Shown here: piece by piece, positions 12,947-22,070 of the stretch | Position numbering within the stretch: position 1 is the first letter of the stretch | Layout of the letters: every line of letters starts with the position of its first letter | The notes under the pieces: model-generated | Database searches by the model: none | What the model saw: the letters and a program-made list of their open reading frames with translations, nothing else | Told to the model about the DNA's origin: nothing | From: Heliocybe sulcata | Lineage: Eukaryota; Basidiomycota; Agaricomycetes; Gloeophyllales; Gloeophyllaceae | Assembly: GCA_004369045.1 (NCBI GenBank) | Contig: ML213528.1 | Location: 169,662-233,661, forward strand | Reading direction: 5' to 3' | Length of the DNA stretch: 64,000 nucleotides | Made by a program: the position numbers and the translations under genes

Positions 12947-13568
12947 GGCCGGCGTCGTCGTCGTCGCCGTCGATAGAGAAGAGAGGAACAGAGGAGGGAG
13001 TCAGAGGCCTAGGGAGGAGATTAATGCAGAGTGCCTATAAAACTGCAAAAGTGACTCGGAAGCATGGCCGAATATAACCGATGGTCGAGGTCTTGTGATC
13101 GCCCCACTACCAGACTTCGTCACGCACCGGAGCTGACTGCGGGACTTCGCGTGACAGCAGTGAAGTCTCTACGACTTCGGCAACCAATTTTTAATTTCTT
13201 GACGAGCGAGTACAAATACCAAGTACTAGCTTTATCCTGTTCCATATTTATTAAGTAACTCAGTCAAATACCGGCTTTAACTTGAGTCTTTAGCAGGAGA
13301 ATTCGGAGACGATTGAGGGACAACACTGCAGGGGGAAATGAAGCGGGGAAGAAGATAATGGCCTAAAAGAATAAAACTGGGCTTGAGATACCCAAACAAC
13401 ATGCAGATATTACAAATATGCAGCTTGGTACCACCAGATACAACAGAAAATTAAGAGAGACGCAATGTGAGCTGGCGTGTGAAGACATGTCAGGAAGGGA
13501 AATATCGAAGCCATATTGGACTAAAAATCACGTGACTGGTCATGGCACGTGAGTAATCCGAGTGGTTA
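12947..13568. other. Upstream region of ILV2
   Basis: About 620 bp lie between the ILV2 start and the left end of the transposon relic. I see no gene. It becomes AT-rich beyond about 13.15 kb. Confidence 0.45.
13052..13057 (+). promoter_or_regulatory. Possible Gcn4/CPC1-type half site (TGACTC) upstream of ILV2
   Basis: TGACTC sits about 105 bp upstream of the most distal ILV2 ATG. Amino-acid biosynthesis genes of fungi are commonly controlled through TGASTCA elements bound by Gcn4/CPC1. The final A is missing here (TGACTCG), so this is only a candidate. Confidence 0.3.
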
Positions 13569-13965
13569 CCACAGCGGGAGTTGCACCATTTCGGACGTTA
13601 CAATATGTTGGTCAAAATGGAAATCAAATACATTTAATTTAATAATTGATTCCCTAAGTTGCAAAAGTTATTATTCTTGAAACCCTTCATGGCTCCCTGT
13701 ATATATCATCTATTGTGATTCCTTTTGCAAGACAGTATAGCAGAGATAAAAATGCTATGCATAATGCTGGTAATATATCTTCCTTTGCAATCAATTTAGA
13801 GTGTGACAAAATTTGGGATTTTGGGGGTTCCCTCAATGTTGCTCAATAGATATTTTTAAATAGATCATAATTAAAAAAAATATTACAAGATACATAATAT
13901 CAGCTGCCAACATTGTCCGAAATGGTTATGAAAATGATATATTGGGCAACCTTGCAAAAGATATT

Positions 13966-14098
13966 GGCCCAGTAGCCACCCAGTACACGCCCAATAGCCG
14001 CCCAGTAGATGCCCAATAGCCGCCCAGTACACGCCCAGTAGCTGCCCAGTAGCCACCCAGTAGATGCATGATAGCCCAGTAGACAACCAGTAGACACC
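13966..14098. repeat. Minisatellite of GCCCAGTAGCC-like units
   Basis: About a dozen degenerate copies of an 11-base unit (GCCCAGTAGCC, GCCCAATAGCC, GCCCAGTAGAT, ACCCAGTACAC) run head to tail inside the larger transposon. Translated, they give meaningless Trp/Leu/Gly repeats. Confidence 0.8.
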
Positions 14099-14239
14099 TG
14101 ATAAGGGTTCATGCACATGGGAGGGCACATAAGAGTTCCTACTGTAAAGACTGACTGTTTTATTCACTACCCTGTGGTGTAGCTGCACCACACCTGGCAG
14201 GAACCTGCACACAATATTGCCGGAGTGCAGCTCATACAC

Positions 14240-14898
14240 AGGACCCGGGTGACTACTATGTATGTCTGTCGGGAAAAAAGCCTCAAATCGGCCTCAAAAA
14301 TGCGACGATTCAGGCCTGAAAAATGCTATTTCCGACAGACATGTCACAATGTCACAGAGATGTGTCACGCTTTTACAGATGCGTACATACGTACATAGCA
14401 ACCTCCATCTACCGTAGCGTTAACCGCCTCATCTGTGCCTCCAACTAGCAGTACTATCCAGGAAGAAAACACAGAAATCCTCATCACCTGCAGCATCTGC
14501 TTCATTCTGTAATTGTGCTCTGTATGCATTCAAAACCGTGCCGTTGATCTTAGTTTCGGTGTTGGGTAGGAGGCATTGAAGGTCACTTCTTAGAAGCTGA
14601 ATGTTCCGAATCTGGCGAACATGAGGATCAAGCTCAGGCTGTGGGTCCATGATGGGAAGACGGCAAAAGAAAACGAGGGTCTGAGCATGCATAGCAATAT
14701 TTATTGGCCGGGATGTGGGCCGAAATGGCTGACTCAGCCACCCAAGCGGCCTCAAAAATGCTATATTCCGACAGACATTAGGCTGCGGGAGCCGGCGGAG
14801 GGCCTCAAAAATGCTATTTCCGACAGACATACAGCCAATTTTTTGCCCTCAAAAATGCAAAAACCCCGACAGACATATATAGTAGTCACCCGGGTCCT
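14240..14898. mobile_element. hAT-like MITE inserted in the Tc1/mariner-like element
   Basis: This 659-bp element begins AGGACCCGGGTGACTACTAT and ends with its inverse, ATAGTAGTCACCCGGGTCCT. It is flanked by an exact 8-bp target duplication TCATACAC at 14232-14239 and 14899-14906. An 8-bp duplication with short inverted repeats points to the hAT superfamily. Just inside both ends, a sub-terminal block (TGTCTGTCGG plus CATTTTTGAGGCC) is repeated several times in both orientations, near 14263, 14310-14342, 14750-14780, 14803-14830 and 14848-14872. Such sub-terminal repeats are usual transposase-binding sites. An open frame on the minus strand (14429-14830) is not recognisable as a transposase. 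The near-perfect duplication and repeats suggest a fairly recent insertion. Confidence 0.8.
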
Positions 14899-14967
14899 TC
14901 ATACACCCCACAATATGTACCGGGGCATTTATCGGGTGGTGGCTGTGCCGGTACCGGGCAGCCTTTG

Positions 14968-15013
14968 CCCGGTTATTGCCCAGTGATCGGGTCAGCAATG
15001 GGCAATAACCGGG
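14968..15013. repeat. Perfect 15-bp inverted repeat (hairpin) inside the relic
   Basis: CCCGGTTATTGCCCA at 14968-14982 is followed, after a 16-base loop, by its exact inverse at 14999-15013. It belongs to the right arm of the larger element, or marks yet another tiny insertion; it is not near a gene end. Confidence 0.7.
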
Positions 15014-15412
15014 GCAATACCTTTAGATGTCCGGCTATAGCTTTACTTTTGGTATCAATTTTTAGATCGTTGCAAATGTATTTCCATATTTTGATTTCAT
15101 CTTCCTTCTCTGATGGTGTAAAATATTATCTTTTTAATCGCATATTCTCGTTCCCTTAATCTCAGATTTGACAACCTTCCCACAGCATCAGCTTGATGTG
15201 ATATTTTGTAATACATATTGATATCATCAAAATACCATATATTGAATGTCAATACAATGTTGAATTTAATAAAATAAATTGCTTTGTATTTGCATCACTT
15301 CTCATTAATTATATTGGCTGCCACCAAAAGCTACTCCTATATATTTACTGAGTGTAATCCATTTCGACCAACATATTGCAACGTTCGAAATGGTGGAACT
15401 CCCGCTGTGGTA

Positions 15413-16103
15413 TACTGTTCAGGATCCGGACTTCGAGTCTCTCTAGCTTTACCGGCCTGGATTTTCTCAACAAATTATCACATCAGGGCTGAAATCATAA
15501 TCAGGTGACTTTACTACTGTCACACCAAAACGTAGCGAGACTAACCGTAGTCAAAGCCCAACACGGATTAACACCCACAAGGAAATATTGACAATAGCAT
15601 CGATCTCCAGCGGCCACCGAGAGCAAACGAAATTACCCAGCGAGGCCGTTGTGCTATGGGCCATTAACTATATTTTCCAAATGCTTATTTGGATAAGCAG
15701 ACATGGTAGAAGCGCGTAGAAGCGCTACAATATTCCGCGAACGTTCTGCTCTCCTCGAAAGGTGCCGTTACTGGTCTGCGTACTTGCTCAGAAGACGCGT
15801 TTCGCTTGCGGTCTCTATCCATCTGAAACTCCATCGAGACTTCACGTACGTCGAATGGTGAGGAGAGCCAAGGCATTCCAGTCCGGCAATGATCTCCTTC
15901 GCTGGGAGAAGAAGAGAGAGAGCCAAACAACCTACCTTCGATGACTTGCGAGAAGAGGCTTAAATTATTAAATGCAGTGCGGCAGCAAGAGTGCAGAATC
16001 CCTGCACAAAACGTCATTCTGGATGTCATTCGGTAGAGTCTTGAGGGTCAGATACAACGACAGATCACAAATCAAAGAGAGAAGATGCACCAAAAGGAAA
16101 AGC
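15413..16103. other. Region between the transposon relic and the Trf4-like gene
   Basis: A minus-strand ATG frame (16029 down to 15685, 114 codons) exists here. It has no recognisable motif, and I do not call it a gene. Part of this DNA must be the 3' untranslated region of the Trf4-like gene. Confidence 0.4.
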
Positions 16104-18546
16104 TTAGGCATGGACCTTCAGCTTATCATCATCGCTGTCCTCGGGACCAATGCCCTTCGACAACCAATAATCCCTATTCCTCTCCGAATACCGCCGCCGC
16201 TTCCTCTGAGCATTCCTCGCATTCCTCGCCGCATTGAGATTCAGCGCTAGATCCTCCCCGCCATCCGAGTCGTCGTGGACCACCCCCTCCTCATCCTCCT
16301 CATCCGTAGTGAAATACGTCGTATGCGCGTCCCGAGCGGTCCCTGTTCTTCTCCGCTTACGCGGCGGTTGACGCTTGTCGATGTCATACCGACTCTCCTG
16401 TCCCTCTTCCTCGCCCACGCTCCCGTCCGAAGCGGCGCTGACCTCCATGTCCGCCTCACCCCACGCAGATGTCACGCTCGCAGACTCGTGAATACGCGAC
16501 AGAAGCGATCTAGGAGGTGATTTGCGTTTTGCAGGCGGCGAAGGGGAGCGTGATACATGGAGGTCGGATTTGAGCGGAGCGTTGGGAGAGATTCCGAGCA
16601 TCCGGTGTAACACGCCCTTGTCGAAGACTTCTTGCACCAACCGGCGGTGGTTAACCGTCTGGAATGCGGGTTACCCGATGACATTAATAAGAGGACAGGA
16701 CTTGTATAATGACATGCACCCACCTCCTGCGTTACTCCAAGGACGCTAGACAAGATACTCATCTCTTCGGGATCAACATTGTCGTGCAGGCGTACGGTGC
16801 GATTTTCCTTGCGAGAGCTGATCATGCCCGCGCGCAGGTAGGCCTGCGCGCGCATGATCCCATGGGCGCCTGCAAGCGTCGTCTTGACCCTATTGATCCC
16901 ATACGAGCCTTTCGAGATGTCATTGGCTAAAAGTCACGGTTAAAGATCATGGATCCGCTCTACAACACAGACGCACTCACATGGGTCAGCAGGATCTTCA
17001 ATCGACAACAACTGACTCCGGTTATAATCTAACCATCCCCTCGTCGCCTTGGGAAAATACGTGCCCCCATCCCTCAACGAGATCCCCACCTCATGGTAGT
17101 TGAAGTAGCAACCATACAGCTCAAAGAACTCCATCACCAGCACTCCCAGATTTTTACTGGGATCAATCTCGCCCCTCCGAATCTTCGGGTGCATCTGCAA
17201 AAAGCTAATAACCATACAAACCAAACTGTAACTCCCTAGCCCGCCCGTGAAGACCTCGTTCATACTGCGCTGGTGCAGGAAGGTCTTGATGATCATCACA
17301 AGGGGCTTGAGAGCAGGGAGAGCCCGCAGGAATTGCGAGATCATCTTCACCACAGGCAGGCCATTGGCCTGGTTTATGCTGATGTCAACACTGAACCGGC
17401 CGTGAGTGGTGATGAACTTGATAATGGGCACTTTGGCTTTCGCGATGATTGTCACTCTGTCGGTGATGCCCGAGCGCTTCATGGTGCTTGCGAGAACATT
17501 CAGGACGCTGACTTTATCCCAGTTGGCAATCGAGTCGGACTGCACGACGAGGTCGATGTCGCTGTGAGTAATGAGCATCATTGAATAGGGAGGGAATAGG
17601 GGGCCTTACCCCAAGGGAAGGTACAGCTTCGTCTCGTAGCTGCCGAAGGGATGGACCTTCGCGTCTGGGAACTGCTTTGTGATTTCCTTCCTCACAATTT
17701 CAATGATCATTCCTCGGACTTCATCCTCCACGCGAGTCGGCGCAATATAGCGGTTGAACGCCTCTACCTCCCGGTGTAGCCTGCATACTGTCAGCACTGA
17801 GGCTCCAATATGCCAGACAGGATGAGCATAACGTACATCTCTGCCACGTTATTGCAACTGTCCCAATCCACATCGTGTACCCATGGCGCTCTCCGACATG
17901 CGGCATTCGTCCTCTCCCTCTTGTTCGCGTACCCATCATCCTGATCGTACTCCTCCACCTTCCTCTTCTTCCCTGGGCTATCCGCCGCCTTCCGCTTGCC
18001 CATGTCCCATTCGCGTACATGTTCCTCGCGTTCTCGCTTCTTCTCCTTGCTCCTCCCGCCATCCGCGAGGCCATCATCGTCCAAATCAAAGTCGAAAGGG
18101 ACAAAGTCCTCCCCAAGCTCGAAGGTGTGCTTTTTCTCTGGCTCAGTCGCTGCTAGAGCGGACACGGCGACGGATGCGGCGTTATCGGAATGCAGAGCTT
18201 CCCGACGTGATTCCGTTTTCCTGGACGAGGACGGCTCATTGGGGGCCTCCACATCCTCCAGTCCATCATACCGTCCACCGTTAAGAGCCGGTGCTGGCGA
18301 GCCCAACCGGTCCAGTAGCGATTTCTTGCCCTTCCCCTCCAGCACCTCTGCCCCTCTGTCCCTGTGCTTCCGCGCCGTCTGCTTAGCCTTCCCCTTCCTT
18401 CTCCTGTCCGCCACTTCCGAGTCCTCTCTTTCCGACTCCCTCGACACCTTCCTCGACGGGCCTGGGTCCTCGCGGCTCTCCATCCGCGCAGACCTCTTCT
18501 CTCTCCGCGGTTTCAGTTTCGGTTCTGCTTCGTCAGGAGTGGTCAT
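16104..18546 (-). CDS. Non-canonical poly(A) polymerase of the Trf4/Cid14/PAPD5 type
   Basis: The first ATG of the frame is at 18546 (MTTPDEAEPKLKPRREKRSA), followed by about 230 charged, disordered residues. The catalytic part starts PWVHDVDWDSCNNVAEM and splices to LHREVEAFNRYIAPT and FPDAKVHPFGSYETKLYLPLG. The next exon has HSDIDLVVQ; the HPFGSYETKLYLP...SDIDLVV unit is the nucleotidyltransferase Gly-Ser plus Asp-x-Asp site. Then come VDISINQANGLPV (third Asp), LVMIIKTFLHQRSMNEVFTGG, GSYSLVCMVISFLQ, LGVLVMEFFELYG and QLLSIEDPADP, the PAP-associated region. The C-terminal tail is Lys/Arg-rich and ends DDDKLKVHA. In yeast this enzyme adds short A-tails to aberrant nuclear RNAs in TRAMP for exosome decay. 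An open frame without ATG continues 137 codons upstream, to about 18957, so the N-terminus may be incomplete. Confidence 0.85.
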
Positions 18547-19167
18547 GACGTCCTGAGGTTGCAGTTCGGAGAAGAAGGGAGCGTCCTTTCCAGCGTACTG
18601 TTCAGGAAGCACCGTGGATCCTTTGACTGACCGTTTCTTTGCTTCCTGGACGAGCAGCGCTCGGCCCTTGGATCTCGTAGGTATCGCAGTGTCCTGCGGT
18701 ATCTCCGGCTTGGCTCCTGAGAATGCTGAAGCTTCAGAATGAGTAAGAGACTCAGGAGCTATACAGAGCCACGGTTGGGGAGTATATGATGCCGATTTTT
18801 CAGACACAGCCTTTTCTTGCTTCACGAGAGCCTTCAGCTTTCCCAGAAGTTGCTTTTTGGCTGCAATACCTTCTGGAGACGAGTGCCAGTGCCGGTAAAA
18901 TGTAGTCTTGATGAGTGCGCCCGGCCGCACAGTCCTTGGTAAAGAGAGTGCCAGCACGATGGCAGACGCAGCGGTGCAAGTGCAAGTGCATGAACAGAAG
19001 AAGAGGATCTCAGGAATTCAACATATTAATTTACAATAATTTCCACCTTCGCGTCAATAGTAATCGCCTTGATACCTAATTTGAAACCAGTGAATAATCC
19101 TCTGTTGGGCGCCATCACCGGTCTTGCTCACGGTGCGCACGTCGTCGACGTTTACCGCTTAACCTCC
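18547..19167. other. Divergent region upstream of the Trf4-like and RING genes
   Basis: These 620 bp lie between two outward-facing ATGs. In both directions the coding frame stays open upstream of the first ATG: on the minus strand to about 18957 or beyond, on the plus strand from about 19069. True start codons or first exons may therefore lie within this stretch. A plus-strand ATG at 18960 opens a 26-codon frame only. Confidence 0.4.
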
Positions 19168-21606
19168 ATGGTATCGGCGCACGCGCAGACGCCTGTTCCG
19201 CGCCTACGTGATGCATTAACAGCCACCAGTAATACCACGTCGAAACTTGGCTCACTTCTAGGCTACCCCTCCCGTCTCCTGCATCGCGTGCGGGGCAGCC
19301 TCGACGAGCTTTTACACCAAGAGGAGCAGGCAGCGCTCGCGTATGCTGCAGAAGGAGATAGCAATATCAGTAGCAAGTCCTCGCGGTACGGCGCGGTGGT
19401 GCTTCCAGGTCCGTGGGGTTTCCTGACGAGTGGGTATGTGGTCGGGTTGTTTGCTATGGTGAGTGCGTCCAGTCCACTTCGATGTGCGTATATAGACCTC
19501 CGTCAGGCTTTGGTCTTAAACCGCATACAAAACATTGTTGTGCCACCCCGACGCCCTCTAGCGTACCGTGCACACCGATCCAGACAGCCCGCGTACCAAG
19601 GCCGAGGGTCATGGTACCGTCTGCTCTATGGTTCCATCTTCCCCGTCGACCTCTCCTCAACGTTCTGTCGCCTCGTCCTGCGCATACCCTCCCTGTACTT
19701 CCTAGCCAAAGCGTTGGCGCTGTGGACCATTATCCTCATCCAGACCTCTGACCTCTTTCCGTCCTGGCAGTGGAGCTGGCTGCAGGCAATCAATAAATGG
19801 GCGGCGACGAAGGAGATGGAGGAGGTGTGCTGGTTCACGTTCACGGCGATATGCGGTGGGCTTTGCGTAGGTGCTCTCACGCGAGGGCTGGAGGGACAGG
19901 GATCCCCCAACAGTTCCCCATTCAACCTTGTGCGCCGCTCTTATCCTTTCTCTCTCCCTATCCTCCTGACCAGTTCATGGGTAGTTTGGCTACGCATTCC
20001 TCCTCCACATCTACTCCTCCCCACTGACCCACACGCGCAAAGCTCCCGGCACACCGAGCCGCCCCGAAGCGCACGTCATCGTCACGATCCTCCTCCCTCT
20101 TCTTCAGGTGCCGTACTTTGGTCACGACCATTGGTGTGTACTAAGGGCTTTCCAGGTCGTCCTGATCCACGCCCTAGGAATAAAACAGCGCTGGTCACGC
20201 CAGCGCCTCGCGCCCACCACATTCACCTCTATCCTCACGCTCGTACACTTCCATTATGTGTTGTGGTTCTCGGAGAAGCCGTATCCGCTGCTGAACTATC
20301 TCCCGTGTGTGCTTGAGTCGACATTGGGTGCAATTACGCTGTTGACGGTGGCCCTGAATGCTGTTACGCAGCTGCTGTTAGAGGGCGAGGTGACAAGACC
20401 ATTGTTTGGGCACGCACAGGCGCTGCTGCCGAGATGGGATGAGGACTTCTCTGTGGCGCTACTCCGACTTGGTACTGCGAGCCTGGAAGCCACGAGTGTC
20501 GCGGGGCTAGGCAATGAAGTCGGCGGCGTGCACGCGTTGCCCATGGTCAAGCACTCTCAACCTCTGCACACCGAATATGGCGAGGTTGAATTAAACCGAT
20601 TTGGTGTGGCGTCTGTATCAAGTGCGGTACAAGGGAGGAGGAGGAAGGAGGGGTTCGCGAATGAGATCAGACACGTAAAGACGGGTGCCGGGCAGGACGA
20701 CTTATGGTGGGACGCGGTATGGTATAAAGAGTTCGGGAGATTTGGTGTAGCTATGTGGAAGATGGGGAGAGGGTTGGGGCGGTGGGTATGGGGTGTGGTG
20801 AGGATGAAGCCGGTGGCGCTGTTTGAGCACAGGCATACTGCGCCCGAGCCCGAAAAGGAGGAGAGCGAAGAGGGTGGGGGAGAGAGAGGGCGGTGGGTTG
20901 AGGAGATGTATGACAGGTTCAGGAGGGAGGAAGCGATCAGCGATGACGAGGAAGATTGGCGGCCTCCTTCCGCGTCAAGGAGTGACTCTGATTCGGGGGC
21001 TTCGGAGGAGGAGGAGGATGGGGAGGAGGACCCGGCGAGTGAAACGGTGAAGCTGTTTGCTGATCTCGCAGAGGCTTCCTCGTCAAATCGGACAGCCCCA
21101 GTGATGATCGCGCATATGACGAACAATGCAGGGTCGCCACTGACAAGGCAGAGGTACAGCCGCATGCTGGTGCGCTCGCCGAGTCCGGATGAGGATGGTC
21201 ATTCGGAGTGGGCGAATCCGGAGAGGCAGCTGCGGGAGTGGCTGGCGAAGAGGAGGGATGGACGGCAAGGCGATGGGGAAGACGACAGTCGAAGAAACTG
21301 TGTGATTTGCACTGTGGAGCCGAGGCAGATTATTTGTTGGCCTTGTCGGTGAGTCGGTTTCAGATTCATATCTCTTGTTCTTGTGTCCTTGCGGTTGGTG
21401 CTGATCTCGATCGCATCGTGATATATAGTTGCCTAGCGCTTTGTGACGACTGTCGGGAGAACTTGGCGTCGAGGAGTTCGGCTTCGAAGCATACCTGCCC
21501 ATGTTGTCGTCGGCTGTAGGTATCAGTAATGTCCTTCCACATCGCCCTTGCTGACGCATATATCCTTTGCAGGGTAGAAGGCTATTCAAGGATCTTTGTT
21601 CCTTGA
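19168..21606 (+). CDS. Multi-pass membrane RING ubiquitin ligase, Asi1/Asi3-like
   Basis: The first in-frame ATG is 19168 (MVSAHAQTPVPRLRDAL). The N-terminal half has hydrophobic stretches: FLTSGYVVGLFAM, SLYFLAKALALWTIILIQ, CWFTFTAICGGLCVGAL, FTSILTLVHFHYVLWF and TLGAITLLTVALNAVTQLLL. These fit four to six membrane spans with introns between. A long acidic Ser/Glu-rich loop follows (about 20.8-21.1 kb). The C-terminus is an all-Cys RING, CVIC-x9-CRCLALCDDC...CPCC, ending RRLVEGYSRIFVP with stop at 21604-21606. That Cys pattern and the terminal GY(S/C)R(I/L)-type tail match yeast Asi1/Asi3. Those proteins sit in the inner nuclear membrane and target mislocalised membrane proteins and latent Stp transcription factors for degradation. 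Assignment to this clade is from motif shape only. Confidence 0.75.
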
Positions 21607-21906
21607 TTGCCTATCGCACTGTATATTATTGATATTGTACACTGTTGTACTTTTATAACTTTCGTGGCGTATGTTGCGTAAAGTGACACTTCCAATAGAT
21701 GTCTGGTAAACAGTACTGTCGCAAATGTTGCCTTGCTACCCTCGAATCAGTGTCGCTACCGCATTATTCCCTGCCGCTCATGCACTGGGAGCACGGTGGT
21801 CTCAAAGGACTTGGTAGTGTCCCAACCGAGTACTTACCATATACACGAAGATTACAGGATGAGGTATCTGTGCAAAGGAAAAAAACTGAGGAACTGTCAC
21901 TACAAG
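21607..21906. other. Short intergenic stretch before tRNA-Ala
   Basis: About 300 bp lie between the RING gene and the tRNA. I see no gene in it. Confidence 0.45.
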
Positions 21907-21991
21907 TGGACACTACCGGAATTGAACCGGTCCCCTCCCGCAGACTGGTAAGTGCTAAGCGGGCGTGATAAACCAACTACACCAAGTGCCC
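21907..21991 (-). tRNA. tRNA-Ala (anticodon AGC) with a 10-nt intron
   Basis: The complement reads GGGCACT TG..., with acceptor arms GGGCACT/AGTGTCC and discriminator A. The pair at position 3:70 is G:U, the alanine identity element. The anticodon stem CCCGC/GCGGG closes a 17-base loop, TTAGCA plus CTTACCAGTC plus T. Removing the ten bases after position 37 (plus-strand 21943-21952) gives the normal loop TTAGCAT with anticodon AGC. The T arm is ACCGG TTCAATT CCGGT, a good B box. The D arm is GTG/CAC with GG in the loop. All parts fold, so the gene looks functional. Confidence 0.92.
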
Positions 21992-22070
21992 ATGCTGTAT
22001 ATTAGTCTATCTATTAAAATCATATATGTTATAATGCATACCTGTCGAAGTTGCATTATCCAGTGTAACT

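Larger units (their letters stand above)
13569..15410. mobile_element. Non-autonomous Tc1/mariner-like DNA transposon with TA target duplication
   Basis: The left end begins CCACAGCGGGAGTTGCACC right after TA at 13567-13568. The right end finishes as its near-perfect inverse, ending CCCGCTGTGG just before TA at 15411-15412. The inverted repeats match over about 55 bp with few changes (CATTTCGGACGTTACAATA against the inverse of TATTGCAACGTTCGAAATG). A TA duplication with long terminal inverted repeats is the hallmark of Tc1/mariner. No transposase frame is visible in the roughly 1.18 kb that remains once the inner insertion is removed, so it moved in trans if at all. The interior is AT-rich and includes a minisatellite and a strong hairpin. 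Confidence 0.75.

Noticed and set aside
13883-14239. Minus-strand frame coding Tyr-Trp-Ala-x-Thr-Gly repeats
   Set aside because: It is the translated minisatellite inside the transposon.
14429-14830. Minus-strand frame in the hAT-like MITE, slightly reminiscent of a Ulp1-type peptidase start
   Set aside because: Too short and without catalytic residues; its start lies in the sub-terminal repeats.
15685-16029. 114-codon ATG frame on the minus strand
   Set aside because: No motif, no conserved look, and it overlaps the expected 3' untranslated region of the Trf4-like gene.
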